A stretch of 64,000 nucleotides of DNA, taken from positions 62,001 through 126,000 of the forward strand of contig NZ_BBWZ01000006.1 in the NCBI RefSeq assembly GCF_001015055.1, given 5' to 3'. A program made the position numbers and the translations under genes. Of the stretch, positions 18,567 to 26,831 are shown in pieces (position 1 is the stretch's first letter; each line of letters begins with the position of its first letter). The stretch comes from Aneurinibacillus tyrosinisolvens (lineage in GTDB: Bacteria; Bacillota; Bacilli; Aneurinibacillales; Aneurinibacillaceae). The notes under the pieces were generated by a model. That model was given only the letters and a program-made list of their open reading frames with translations, did not search any database and was not told where the DNA came from.

Positions 18567-19769
18567 ATGAGCGTTCAGCAATGGTTTGTCATCCTGTTTG
18601 TCAGCGGTATACATTTTATCGCGTTTTCACATCGGATGGAGGTTGTTCCGTTTTTCACTGAACTTAAAGAGGTATATGGCGTGGGATATGCCGAAGTAGG
18701 AGGGCTTGTTTCCTCCTTTCTGCTCGGATATGCTTTGTTCCAAATTCCTGCAGGCACCCTTGCAGATCGGTATTCGCCAAAATGGCTGATTCTTATTGGA
18801 AGCTGTGTGATGCTGATCGCCTCGCTGCTGTTCGTATTTACGGAATCGTTTCTGTTCGCCTTAGGCTTAAGATTTATCATGGGAGCCTCCTCTGCTATGC
18901 TTTTTTCTCCAGGCATTAAGCTGATTTCTAGCTTTACTCCCAAGGAGAAACGGGGACTTAGCATCGGTATCCTTGAGGGAGCGGCGGGGATAGCAATGCT
19001 GCTGACGCTTACGTTGTTTCCTGTATTGTCCGTCCATATTCCTCGTATTTATTTATACTTGGCGCTGCCTTTCTTGCTGCTTCCGATGCTTGTTCTATTT
19101 TGGAAGCTGCCCATGGGACCGGTGCCAGATAAATCACAAGGAGAAGGAGGGGGTCATCAGCGCTATTCATTTCTCCGTCTTTTTCGCCATTCCCGTGTGG
19201 TAAGGCTTTTTGGAATTTCCTTTTTTGGTATGTTCGGCCTCTATGCCTTTCTGGCCTGGCTGCCCACCTATTTGGAATCTGTATTAGGTTATGCTAAGCA
19301 GCAAGTTGGCTGGGTAATGGCCATCGTGATGATCAGCCAGGTGATTATGGCTCCTGTGTCTGGAAAGGTTTCGGATTGGATGGGGGAAAGAAAAGGAACA
19401 TTAATTGTTGGCTCACTGATGCTGGCCTGCAGCGCTTGCTGGCTCTATTGGTTTTCGGATTGGGGGATTTATTTTGTTGCGGTGCTTGTTGGAACCGGGA
19501 TTTCCTGGTCTATGGCCCCGATGCTTGTACTTGCAACAGAAATCGTCAGTATAGAAATGGCAGGTTCCGTGGTCAGTGTAATGAATACGATTGGGCAGCT
19601 CTCATCAGCAGCATCCGGCTATGTTTATGGCAAACTGTTTGATATAACAGGAAATTTCCAACTGATTTGGATTGTATGTTTTGCCTTTTTAACGGTACGC
19701 ACCCTTTGTTGCCTGGGGGATTTGGAAGGAAAGAAAAGAGTAGATCATGTCAGAGACCAGAAACTTTAG
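18567..19769 (+). CDS. MFS transporter (anion:cation symporter-like)
   Basis: A 400-residue, 12-helix major facilitator. The first half has GYALFQIPAGTLADRYSPKW, the loop 2-3 motif region with the usual Asp-Arg, and LRFIMGASSAM in helix 4. The second half has LAWLPTYLESVLGYAKQQVGW and GKVSDWMGERKG. The layout resembles the ACS/OPA-like carriers that import organic anions, but the substrate cannot be told. The start follows AGAGGGTTAGCTA. It is the first gene behind sigma-54 promoter 1, so it is presumably induced with the degradative genes. No terminator is seen in the 95 bases before the next gene, so readthrough is likely. Confidence 0.88.
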   Translation: MSVQQWFVILFVSGIHFIAFSHRMEVVPFFTELKEVYGVGYAEVGGLVSSFLLGYALFQIPAGTLADRYSPKWLILIGSCVMLIASLLFVFTESFLFALGLRFIMGASSAMLFSPGIKLISSFTPKEKRGLSIGILEGAAGIAMLLTLTLFPVLSVHIPRIYLYLALPFLLLPMLVLFWKLPMGPVPDKSQGEGGGHQRYSFLRLFRHSRVVRLFGISFFGMFGLYAFLAWLPTYLESVLGYAKQQVGWVMAIVMISQVIMAPVSGKVSDWMGERKGTLIVGSLMLACSACWLYWFSDWGIYFVAVLVGTGISWSMAPMLVLATEIVSIEMAGSVVSVMNTIGQLSSAASGYVYGKLFDITGNFQLIWIVCFAFLTVRTLCCLGDLEGKKRVDHVRDQKL

Positions 19770-19864
19770 ATGTTTTAGATGAATAACGAGAGAGGAGGGA
19801 TGCTGCCGATTCATCAAATAGGTTATTACGGTTACTTATTATTTAACTAAAGGGGGAAAGATGA

Positions 19865-20560
19865 ATGAAAAGGTATTTGGTTTTCGTACTTATTTTTATG
19901 TTTTCCTGTTCCGGAACCGTATGGGCAGCGGATGCAAAAGCCCCTAAACCGTTTGTCAAGGAAGCATCCATCGAGGTCTTACCTAACCAGGGGGGCGCAT
20001 CTGTATCAGAAAAGATTACGATTAGCCAGGTGGAAGCAGTCAAAGACGGTAAGCTTGAACATCTCTTTACACGTTTTGACGGTATAGACATCAAAAACTT
20101 AGTGATTCGTTCCGGACAACAAGATGTAAAACCGGAGATACAGAAGGGTTCCACGCATGATAAAGTATTCATTACGATCCCGCAGGGAAAATCCGGGGAT
20201 TTTGCTTATGAAATTACATTTGAATACACAAGCAATGAACCGAATAAGATTCCGCTTGTTATTCCGGGTGTAGCGTCTGATGGTACTGCGAATGTTGTAA
20301 GTCTCAAATTAAAGGTTCCCGAAGGACAATATCTCCATGAATCCTTCCCGGTCATCGATTCAGGGGAAACGGGAATGGTGGAGGAGCACATCATGAATAT
20401 ACCGAATTTTTTGAATGTTAAATTTGGTGATTCTCCAGCTGGATTTTTCACCACATCTAATCTATATACTCTGTTAGGATTGGTTGTCATTTTGGGAATC
20501 ATTACGGCATGGCTGGTTAGTGAAAGAAAGAATAAAACAGGAGGGTTTGCTAATGTTTAA
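19865..20560 (+). CDS. Exported membrane-anchored protein of unknown function
   Basis: A 231-residue protein with an N-terminal signal peptide (cleavage likely at VWA-AD). An extracytoplasmic region of about 170 residues is rich in alternating beta-strand patterns (KVFITIPQGKSGDFAYEITF). One C-terminal transmembrane helix (LYTLLGLVVILGIITAWLV) and a short basic tail follow. The architecture suggests a surface beta-sandwich tethered to the membrane. It overlaps the start of a 32-residue membrane peptide by 8 bases, which itself precedes a sodium:solute symporter, so the three are translationally linked. It could be an accessory or solute-presenting subunit for the symporter. I do not recognise the family. 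Confidence 0.75.
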   Translation: MKRYLVFVLIFMFSCSGTVWAADAKAPKPFVKEASIEVLPNQGGASVSEKITISQVEAVKDGKLEHLFTRFDGIDIKNLVIRSGQQDVKPEIQKGSTHDKVFITIPQGKSGDFAYEITFEYTSNEPNKIPLVIPGVASDGTANVVSLKLKVPEGQYLHESFPVIDSGETGMVEEHIMNIPNFLNVKFGDSPAGFFTTSNLYTLLGLVVILGIITAWLVSERKNKTGGFANV

Positions 20561-20651
20561 CCTTGGACAAAGTTTTACTCTTTTTGTTCTGTATACAGTA
20601 CTTTGGATTATTGGATATTTTATTTGGGCCTGTCGCAGTGAAAAAGAATAG
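20553..20651 (+). CDS. Small membrane protein before the SSS symporter (32 aa)
   Basis: The ATG at 20553 lies inside the end of the previous gene (GGAGGGTTTGCTAATG gives its ribosome site). It encodes 32 residues with one hydrophobic helix (FTLFVLYTVLWIIGYFIWA) and a charged tail, CRSEKE. The stop is 18 bases before the symporter start. A second, unrelated-in-sequence 39-residue single-helix peptide precedes the other SSS symporter of this window at 26712. The repeated arrangement makes it a probable small accessory subunit of the symporter, similar in concept to other tiny transporter partners in Bacillales. Confidence 0.75.
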   Translation: MFNLGQSFTLFVLYTVLWIIGYFIWACRSEKE

Positions 20652-20669
20652 AAAAGGGAGGGGTCAGGC

Positions 20670-22097
20670 ATGTTTGAAGTAAGTTCGACCTTCTACGTGG
20701 TGTTAGTTATTTATTTCGTAGTCATATTAGGTATCGGGATTTGGGCAGGAAGAACAAACAAGGATTCAGAAGATTTTCTTGTCGCCGGCCGCTCGATTGG
20801 ACCCTTGGTAGGAGGAGCTGCCTTTGCGGCTACGCAAATGAGTGCAGGAACATTTGTTGGAACTTTAGGTGTCCATTATATGACCGGAGGGAGCTTTCTC
20901 TGGATCTGGGCTGGATTATGGATGGGCTGGCTGGTTGCAGCTACGCTGGTCGGACCTAAATTTCAGTCATTTAAAGGCTTGACCGTTCCGGATTATGTCG
21001 GGACAAGATTCAACAGTAAAGCAGCAAGAGCGATTTCAGCTCTCTTAATTTTGATTGCTTATACTGTATTATTAACGGCCCAGTATCAGGCGGGCGGAAA
21101 CATCTTCCAGACCCTGTTTGGTATCCCATTCATCTGGGGAGCGATTATTACGGTCGGCATCACATTACTGTACACGATGAAGGGCGGAATGCGCGCAACA
21201 GCTTATAGCGATTTTGTGCAAGCCGTTATTATGGCAGGCTGCTTCTTTGCGGTCCTTCCGCTGCTGTTTCAAGAAGCAGGAGGTTCCGAGTTCGTAGGCA
21301 AGTTCTTGACCGAACTCAACCCGAAAATTACGGGATGGCATTTTGGCTTTAAGGATTTATTGGGATTTGGCGCTTCGTTTGGATTTGCTATGGCCGCAGC
21401 ACCGTATGAGCTAGCCCGGATGTACACACTCCGTGACAAGAGAACAGTTAAACTAGCCATCGGATTCTCCTTTATATTTCAAGCGATCGTTGGAATTTCT
21501 GTCGCTGCTGCAGGAATGGCGGTTCGTACCTTGTTTCCCTATATGGCTACACCTGATATTGCATCCACGATTATGGCGATTAATATCATGCCGCCGGTTA
21601 TCGGTTCGTTAATCATCCTTGCTATTCTCTCTGCTATCATGAGTACGGTATCCGGAGTTATGATGGTATCTGCCTCCGCCTTTTCCCATGATTTCTATGC
21701 CACGATGATTAAACCGAACGCCACGGATCAGGAACGTATAAAGGTGAATAGGATTGCGATTTTAGTCCTTGGGATTATTCCGATTTTCCTGGCTTTGAAA
21801 AAGTTTGATATTGTTCAGTTTATCGTGACACTCCAGGCGTCATTGACCGCCAGCTTCTTCTTTGCCACCGTCGTGCTTGGACTGAACTGGAAGCGTGGGA
21901 CAGCAGCCGGTGCGATTGTATCTATGATCCTGGGATTTTTTACAGCTCTATTCTGGTATATTGCAGGCAAGCCTTTTGGGCTAAGTGAAGTAATCCCTGG
22001 CGTCGCTGTCAGCCTTCTTTCATTTGTTATCGTAAGCCTGTTCACCAAGCCAGTTCCAAAAGAAGCCCTACAACCGTTTTTCGATGATGTAACCTAG
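20670..22097 (+). CDS. Sodium:solute symporter (SSS family)
   Basis: A 475-residue transporter with about 13 helices. SSS hallmarks include ILGIGIWAGRTNKDSEDFLVAGRSIGP at the N-terminus (seen in pieces as AGRTNKDSEDF and VAGRSIGP), AATQMSAGTFVG in helix 2, and TMKGGMRATAYSDFVQAVIM in helix 6, the family signature. The family imports proline, pantothenate, sugars, acetate or other organic solutes with sodium. It follows a membrane-anchored surface protein and a 32-residue membrane peptide in one unit. A terminator lies directly behind it. A paralogue sits at 26831. Substrate unknown, presumably the compound degraded by the neighbouring amidases and peptidases. Confidence 0.92.
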   Translation: MFEVSSTFYVVLVIYFVVILGIGIWAGRTNKDSEDFLVAGRSIGPLVGGAAFAATQMSAGTFVGTLGVHYMTGGSFLWIWAGLWMGWLVAATLVGPKFQSFKGLTVPDYVGTRFNSKAARAISALLILIAYTVLLTAQYQAGGNIFQTLFGIPFIWGAIITVGITLLYTMKGGMRATAYSDFVQAVIMAGCFFAVLPLLFQEAGGSEFVGKFLTELNPKITGWHFGFKDLLGFGASFGFAMAAAPYELARMYTLRDKRTVKLAIGFSFIFQAIVGISVAAAGMAVRTLFPYMATPDIASTIMAINIMPPVIGSLIILAILSAIMSTVSGVMMVSASAFSHDFYATMIKPNATDQERIKVNRIAILVLGIIPIFLALKKFDIVQFIVTLQASLTASFFFATVVLGLNWKRGTAAGAIVSMILGFFTALFWYIAGKPFGLSEVIPGVAVSLLSFVIVSLFTKPVPKEALQPFFDDVT

Positions 22098-22110
22098 AGA
22101 AACGTGTTTC

Positions 22111-22140
22111 AGGCGGATGAATGAGATCCGCCTCTTTTTC
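22111..22140 (+). terminator. Terminator after the first SSS symporter
   Basis: AGGCGGAT (22111-22118) pairs with ATCCGCCT (22125-22132) and CTTTTTCTT follows. It should limit transcription into the amidohydrolase gene 50 bases on. Confidence 0.85.
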
Positions 22141-22188
22141 TTAACGCCAGCCAGGTTCTCTTTATTGAAACGAGCAGGAGGGGAAAAC

Positions 22189-23358
22189 ATGTATACATTG
22201 GTTAGGACCAAGGCATTGCTCGATGGAACGGGGAGGGAGCCGGTTCCAAATGGATGTATTTTGATTGAGGATGGCATGATTCGCGAAGTGGGCACCCTGG
22301 GTGAGTTTGGTTCAAAATCTATAGAATATGACCTCGTCGACCTATCGGATTACTATGTCCTTCCTGGTTTAATCGATAGCCACACTCATTTGTCGATTGT
22401 TCCATCGGAAGGAAATCAGCTTCAACAAATGAGATTGCCTGCTCCGACGAACATCCTGCGAAGTATGCCTAATATCCGTAAAAACTTGAGTTCAGGTGTA
22501 ACGGCCATGAGAATTATGGGTGAGGAGCACTTTATCGACGTTGAAATTAAAGAGGCGATTAAAAAGAAACTAATTCCCGGACCGAGACTTGTGGTAAGCG
22601 GGAGAGGTTTAGTTGCTTCCAATGGGCATGGGGTTGCTATTACGACCACGGATGGAAAGGAAGAGGTCCGGAAGCACGCCAGACAAAATTTAGCCAGGGG
22701 AGCTGATTTTCTCAAAATTTTTGCTACAGGAGGGGTAAGCAGCGCCAGCGGATCTCTGGATTACTGTGGTTATACGAGAGAAGAGATTGCAACGGCTGTG
22801 GAGGAAGCTGAACGTGTGGGTACGTATGTGGCAGCACATGCGCATGGCGGCAAGGGATTGGATCTGTGCATTGATGAAGGCGTACGAACGATTGAACATG
22901 CGGTTTTTATTACGGAGGAGCAAACCGAAAAAGTAATCCAAAAAAATCATTGGCTTATTGGAACGTTTTCCATACTTTTTCACCCTACTGGTATTGAACA
23001 GACCGATTTCAATGTTTCGGCTATACGAGATAAGGTACTGCAGGCCCGTGAAGTAGCGGCAGAAAATTTCCATCGGGTCATTAAATCAGGGGTAAACCTG
23101 GCGGTAGGTACGGACAGCATGCACGGTTTAATCAGCTATGAATTAGAGTGTTTAGTAAATTTCGGAGCAAGTCCTTTACAGGCCATCATGGCAGCGACCA
23201 AAAACGCTGCGAAAGCTTGTCGGGTCGAGCACCAGGTGGGCACATTAGAAGTGGGCAAAGCTGCCGATTTCATTGGGGTCAAAGAAAACCCATTGGCAGA
23301 TATCAAACATTTGCGAACTGTCGAATGTGTTTATCAAGCAGGAGAAAGGGTAATTTAG
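22189..23358 (+). CDS. Metal-dependent amidohydrolase (imidazolonepropionase/prolidase-like)
   Basis: A 389-residue TIM-barrel amidohydrolase. The metal site is visible: HxH in IDSHTHLS, the carboxylated Lys in FLKIFATGG, His in AAHAHGGKGL and IEHAVFI, and the last Asp in VGTDSMHG. The C-terminal strand GKAADFIGVKENPL closes the small beta-sandwich. Relatives include imidazolonepropionases, Xaa-Pro dipeptidases and N-acyl amino-acid hydrolases; the LKIFATGG signature fits the prolidase-like subgroup. The start at 22189 is chosen because GCAGGAGGGG lies 8 bases before it. It is likely to open a ring amide or hydrolyse a dipeptide in the pathway. It is flanked by terminators on both sides. Confidence 0.9.
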   Translation: MYTLVRTKALLDGTGREPVPNGCILIEDGMIREVGTLGEFGSKSIEYDLVDLSDYYVLPGLIDSHTHLSIVPSEGNQLQQMRLPAPTNILRSMPNIRKNLSSGVTAMRIMGEEHFIDVEIKEAIKKKLIPGPRLVVSGRGLVASNGHGVAITTTDGKEEVRKHARQNLARGADFLKIFATGGVSSASGSLDYCGYTREEIATAVEEAERVGTYVAAHAHGGKGLDLCIDEGVRTIEHAVFITEEQTEKVIQKNHWLIGTFSILFHPTGIEQTDFNVSAIRDKVLQAREVAAENFHRVIKSGVNLAVGTDSMHGLISYELECLVNFGASPLQAIMAATKNAAKACRVEHQVGTLEVGKAADFIGVKENPLADIKHLRTVECVYQAGERVI

Positions 23359-23364
23359 TCAAGG

Positions 23365-23394
23365 GACCAATCTCATGAAGAGATTGGTCTTATT
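23365..23394 (+). terminator. Terminator after the amidohydrolase
   Basis: GACCAATCTC (23365-23374) pairs with GAGATTGGTC (23380-23389) and a T-rich tail follows. Confidence 0.85.
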
Positions 23395-23402
23395 TTATAT
23401 AG

Positions 23403-23438
23403 ATTAGGGTATAAAACAACACCCTAATAAAGCCTAAT
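23403..23438. promoter_or_regulatory. Candidate activator enhancer site 2 (triple half-site)
   Basis: ATTAGGGT at 23403, CCTAA at 23423 and CCTAAT at 23433. The offsets of +20 and +30 from the first half-site are identical to those of site 3. The last half-site starts 52 bases before the -24 box. Confidence 0.7.
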
Positions 23439-23484
23439 GTAAAATAAATATTTAAAATTATCCAAAAAATATCTTAATATAACT

Positions 23485-23500
23485 TGGCACAGAAGTTGCA
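23485..23500 (+). promoter_or_regulatory. Sigma-54 promoter 2 (-24/-12)
   Basis: TGGCACAGAAGTTGCA at 23485-23500 is a perfect TGGCAC-N5-TTGCA sigma-54 promoter, 28 bases before the M20 peptidase start. Confidence 0.95.
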
Positions 23501-23527
23501 TTATCTAGCAGTAGAGGAGGGAGAACA

Positions 23528-24763
23528 ATGGATCAGCAAACAAAGTCCAAAATTGAAGCAACGATTGAAGGCATGAGAGAAGAAATCTTTACATTTCTTC
23601 AGCATCTTATTCAAATCCCAAGCGAAAATCCTCCGGGTATGTACGATGAGATTTGTGAGTTCCTAAATAAAGAACTAACAAAGCTTGGTTTTGAGGTTGA
23701 CGTGATTGACGTACCGGAGGAACGAGTGAAAGAGGAAGGCCTTACGTCTCCACGCAAGAATGTCATTGCTACATTGAGGGGGAGCGGGAAGGGGCGTGGT
23801 CTTGTTTTCAATTCCCATATAGACACCGTGCCAGCGGGTGATCACAGCCAATGGACATTCCCGCCATTTTCAGGAGCGGTGAGTGACGGGCGAATTTATG
23901 GGCGTGGCGCAACGGATTCTAAAGGCCGATTGGCCGCCTATGTTATGTCTGCGGTCGCTCTCAAACGTACTGGAATTCCTATGAAAGGAAATATCACCAT
24001 TGCTGCAACATGCGATGAGGAAACGGGCGGAGTATTGGGCGCTGGATACATAAATGAACAGGGCCTTGTCGAAGGCGATATGGTTATTGTAGAAGGCTAC
24101 AGCAACCAAATCGTCCGTGCAATGGCTGGTGTCCTGCAGCTTCGGATCGTTTCTCATGGTGTTCCGGCTCATGCAGCGTTTAAGTGGAAAGGCGTTAACG
24201 CAGTTGAAAAGATGGCGAAAGTAATTCAAGGCCTAAATGAGCTGCAGCAGGAATTAGAACAGGAACCGTCCGCCATTCCGGGGATGCGATATACAAATAT
24301 TAACATTGGTCTCATTCAAGGAGGGACGAAGGTCAATGTCGTTCCAGGCTCTTGTGAGATTGAAGTTGATTTTCGTGTAATTCCAGAACATACCCTGGAA
24401 GGAATTTATCAAAGGGTCGAAGAGATGGTTCATAAGCTGCAAAGTCAAGATCCGGATATGAAAATTCAAGTGGAGCGAATCCCTTATTTTCAAACGGAGG
24501 CGACGGTTACGGAAGAAGATTCTCCTTTAATCTCGGAATTGCAGGCCGCTGTCAAGGAAGTGATGGGAGGAGAACTGCCCATTGTCGGCATGCTAGGACA
24601 GTCAGATACCCGTTGGTTTGTAAAACACCAAATTCCTGGCATTAATTTTGGACCGGGTACAAATGACAACCACCTGCATGGCTATGATGAATTCATGGAT
24701 ATGGAAGATTTGATTCAAACAACAAAAATTCTCGCCGTACTGACGAGAAATGTAGTCGCTTAA
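23528..24763 (+). CDS. M20-family metallohydrolase (ArgE/DapE type)
   Basis: A complete 411-residue M20 enzyme, first gene behind sigma-54 promoter 2. The zinc ligands and catalytic residues are all visible: NSHIDTVP (His, Asp), GRGATDSKG (bridging Asp), CDEETGG (catalytic and ligand Glu), and FGPGTNDNHLHGYDE (last His). The lid/dimerisation domain has HGVPAHAAFKWKGVNA. Family members remove acyl, succinyl or amino-acid groups from peptide-like substrates in the cytoplasm. Ribosome site AGGAGGGAGAACA. The M28-like gene follows 46 bases later in the same transcript. Confidence 0.92.
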   Translation: MDQQTKSKIEATIEGMREEIFTFLQHLIQIPSENPPGMYDEICEFLNKELTKLGFEVDVIDVPEERVKEEGLTSPRKNVIATLRGSGKGRGLVFNSHIDTVPAGDHSQWTFPPFSGAVSDGRIYGRGATDSKGRLAAYVMSAVALKRTGIPMKGNITIAATCDEETGGVLGAGYINEQGLVEGDMVIVEGYSNQIVRAMAGVLQLRIVSHGVPAHAAFKWKGVNAVEKMAKVIQGLNELQQELEQEPSAIPGMRYTNINIGLIQGGTKVNVVPGSCEIEVDFRVIPEHTLEGIYQRVEEMVHKLQSQDPDMKIQVERIPYFQTEATVTEEDSPLISELQAAVKEVMGGELPIVGMLGQSDTRWFVKHQIPGINFGPGTNDNHLHGYDEFMDMEDLIQTTKILAVLTRNVVA

Positions 24764-24808
24764 TCTCATCTTTATACAAATATTTAATCATAAAGGAGTC
24801 GATTAAAA

Positions 24809-26593
24809 ATGAAAAATACAGTCCACGTAAGCGAAGTCGAAAAGCAGCTGTTAGAAGACATCAGCAAAGAAGTACCAAATGCCGTACTGGAAAGGTTTAC
24901 TACGCTTGTCCGTGAGTCCGGCAGCGAGGATGAGCGAAAAGCAGCTGATTTTCTTGTTGACTACTTAAAAGAATGGGGTATCCCGCACAAAGTTCACCAG
25001 CCGGAGCTCTATTTAAGCTTACCGAGAAAAGCGACGTTAAAAATTACGCACCCTGTAGAAAGGGAAATTCGAGTGAAGAACCCATCCTTCTCTATCTCTA
25101 CAGGAGATAAGGGTGGGAAAGGCGAACTCGTTTTCATCTCTACCGGCTATGCCAAAGGAATCAATGATATCTTCGGTACGAAAATCGATGATAACATCGG
25201 GGATTTAGAAGGGAAAATTGTAATGACGGAAGGCTTCCCAATGCCGGGAAAGGTCGGCGAATTTGCGGAAATGGGCGTCAAAGCGGCTATTTTCATTAGT
25301 CCTGGAGAAAACATTCACGAAGGAATCTGTACAACAATTTGGGGAGCGCCGGATCTCGATAACATGGGTGATGAGCCGAAAATACCAGTTATGGCTATTA
25401 ACAAATCAGATGGACAGGAACTCATCCAGTTGTGCGGTGAAGGAAAAGTTGAGATAGAATTCCAGACTCGTCTGGAAAAAGGATGGTATCCATGCCCGGT
25501 TATCGATATTTTCATAGAAGGTACCGAAGAGCCTGAAAAATATGTCCTTCTGCACGGCCACCTGGATTCCTGGCATGTAGGCATTGGGGATAACGCTACC
25601 GGAGATGCTGCTCTTCTGGAGATGGCACGTATCTTCCATCAACACCGCGATAAGCTGAAGAGAAGCCTGCGTATTGCGATTTGGCCGGGCCATTCCTACG
25701 GCCGCTATGCCGGGTCTACCTGGTTTGCCGACGCATTTGGCCTTGATTTAGATGAGAACTGTATCGCTCAGGTCAACTGTGACTCTCCAGGCTGCCGCTG
25801 GGCTACTTCCTATGAGCACATGATGTGGATGAGCGAGGCAGATGAATTCTGCCAGAAAGCAATCCAGGATGCTGTAGGCCAGCCATCGGCGGGATCAAGG
25901 CCGCTTCGCGCAGGGGATTACTCGTTTAACAATATTGGAATTACTTCTTTCTTCATGTTATCTTCTACGATGCCCGAGGAACTGCTGAAGGAGAAGGGAT
26001 ACTATGCTGTCGGTGGTTGTGGCGGAAACATTGACTGGCACACAGAAGATGATCTCATTGCGGTTGCGGATCTGGATATTCTTGAGAAAGATATTAAAGT
26101 TTACACGACAGCAGTATTACGGGCCATCAATGCTACGGTTCATCCGTTTAATTTTGTCAAGACAGCTGAGGAATTCATTCAAACGATCCAATCCTATCAG
26201 GACGCTGCCGGAAACCACTTTGACTTTAGCGCGGCACTGAATGAAGCAAAATCCCTCCGTGAAGACCTCGCTAATTTCTATAGAGAGATTGATAGTTTGA
26301 CTGAAGATGAGATTACGAATCCATGGGTCAAAGAAGCGAATCGCAAGATTGAAAGACTAGCCCGTGTTCTTGTTCCAGTGAACTTCTCAAGAAAAGGAAA
26401 ATTCCGCCATGATCCTGCTTTGAATGTGGCCCCACTACCGGATATTGCTGCTGCAGGAAATTTCCAAAAATTAGAGAAGGGTACTCACCAGTATAATGTT
26501 CTGCAAACGCATCTGACTCGCGGTCAAAACCGTATAGCAGCAGCTTTCCGTGAAGCTCGTGAGCTGCTTCAACTTAACAAGCAAGAACTATAG
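24809..26593 (+). CDS. M28-like hydrolase with PA-type insert, altered active site
   Basis: A 594-residue protein with no signal peptide. Residues about 100-215 look like a PA-type insert (GDLEGKIVMTEGFPMPGKV). From about residue 245 the M28 fold is clear: HGHLDSWHVGIGDNATGDAALLEMARIF gives the first His and the bridging Asp in HGHLDSW and GDNATGD, and later CDSPGC and WHTEDD supply further ligands. Where M28 peptidases carry a catalytic Glu-Glu, this protein has WPGHSYGRYAGSTW. The paralogue at 31304 has the same substitution. The enzyme may therefore use different chemistry or metal geometry. It lies between an M20 gene and an SSS symporter behind sigma-54 promoter 2. Ribosome site AAAGGAGTCG. 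Confidence 0.85.
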   Translation: MKNTVHVSEVEKQLLEDISKEVPNAVLERFTTLVRESGSEDERKAADFLVDYLKEWGIPHKVHQPELYLSLPRKATLKITHPVEREIRVKNPSFSISTGDKGGKGELVFISTGYAKGINDIFGTKIDDNIGDLEGKIVMTEGFPMPGKVGEFAEMGVKAAIFISPGENIHEGICTTIWGAPDLDNMGDEPKIPVMAINKSDGQELIQLCGEGKVEIEFQTRLEKGWYPCPVIDIFIEGTEEPEKYVLLHGHLDSWHVGIGDNATGDAALLEMARIFHQHRDKLKRSLRIAIWPGHSYGRYAGSTWFADAFGLDLDENCIAQVNCDSPGCRWATSYEHMMWMSEADEFCQKAIQDAVGQPSAGSRPLRAGDYSFNNIGITSFFMLSSTMPEELLKEKGYYAVGGCGGNIDWHTEDDLIAVADLDILEKDIKVYTTAVLRAINATVHPFNFVKTAEEFIQTIQSYQDAAGNHFDFSAALNEAKSLREDLANFYREIDSLTEDEITNPWVKEANRKIERLARVLVPVNFSRKGKFRHDPALNVAPLPDIAAAGNFQKLEKGTHQYNVLQTHLTRGQNRIAAAFREARELLQLNKQEL

Positions 26594-26612
26594 TTTCTAA
26601 TATCCTGAGCAA

Positions 26613-26645
26613 GCGGCGGCCGACTTCCTATCGGCCGCTTCCTTC
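26613..26645 (+). terminator. Hairpin, possible weak terminator
   Basis: GCGGCCGA (26616-26623) pairs with TCGGCCGC (26631-26638). The tail is TTCCTTCC rather than a pure T-run, so partial readthrough into the symporter genes is likely. Confidence 0.6.
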
Positions 26646-26711
26646 CAAACTGTAAAGGAATTATCGTTTTTTTACTATTATTATTTATTCTGTTCAAATA
26701 GGGGGTAAATC

Positions 26712-26831
26712 ATGAACACATTTTTAGGCTTAGGGGTTTCCAATTGGATAATCTGGATTGTCATGGCTTTGTTTATCCTCGGTTACTTTGTCGTTACGGA
26801 GGCTTTAAACAAGCGGGAGGAGGATCAATAA
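26712..26831 (+). CDS. Small membrane protein before the second SSS symporter (39 aa)
   Basis: A 39-residue peptide with one membrane helix (WIIWIVMALFILGYFVV) and a charged tail ending EALNKREEDQ. The ribosome site AGGGGG is at the right distance from the ATG. Its stop codon overlaps the symporter ATG by one base (TAATG), so the two are translationally coupled. It parallels the 32-residue peptide at 20553. A role as a symporter accessory subunit is inferred from the repeated arrangement. Confidence 0.8.
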   Translation: MNTFLGLGVSNWIIWIVMALFILGYFVVTEALNKREEDQ

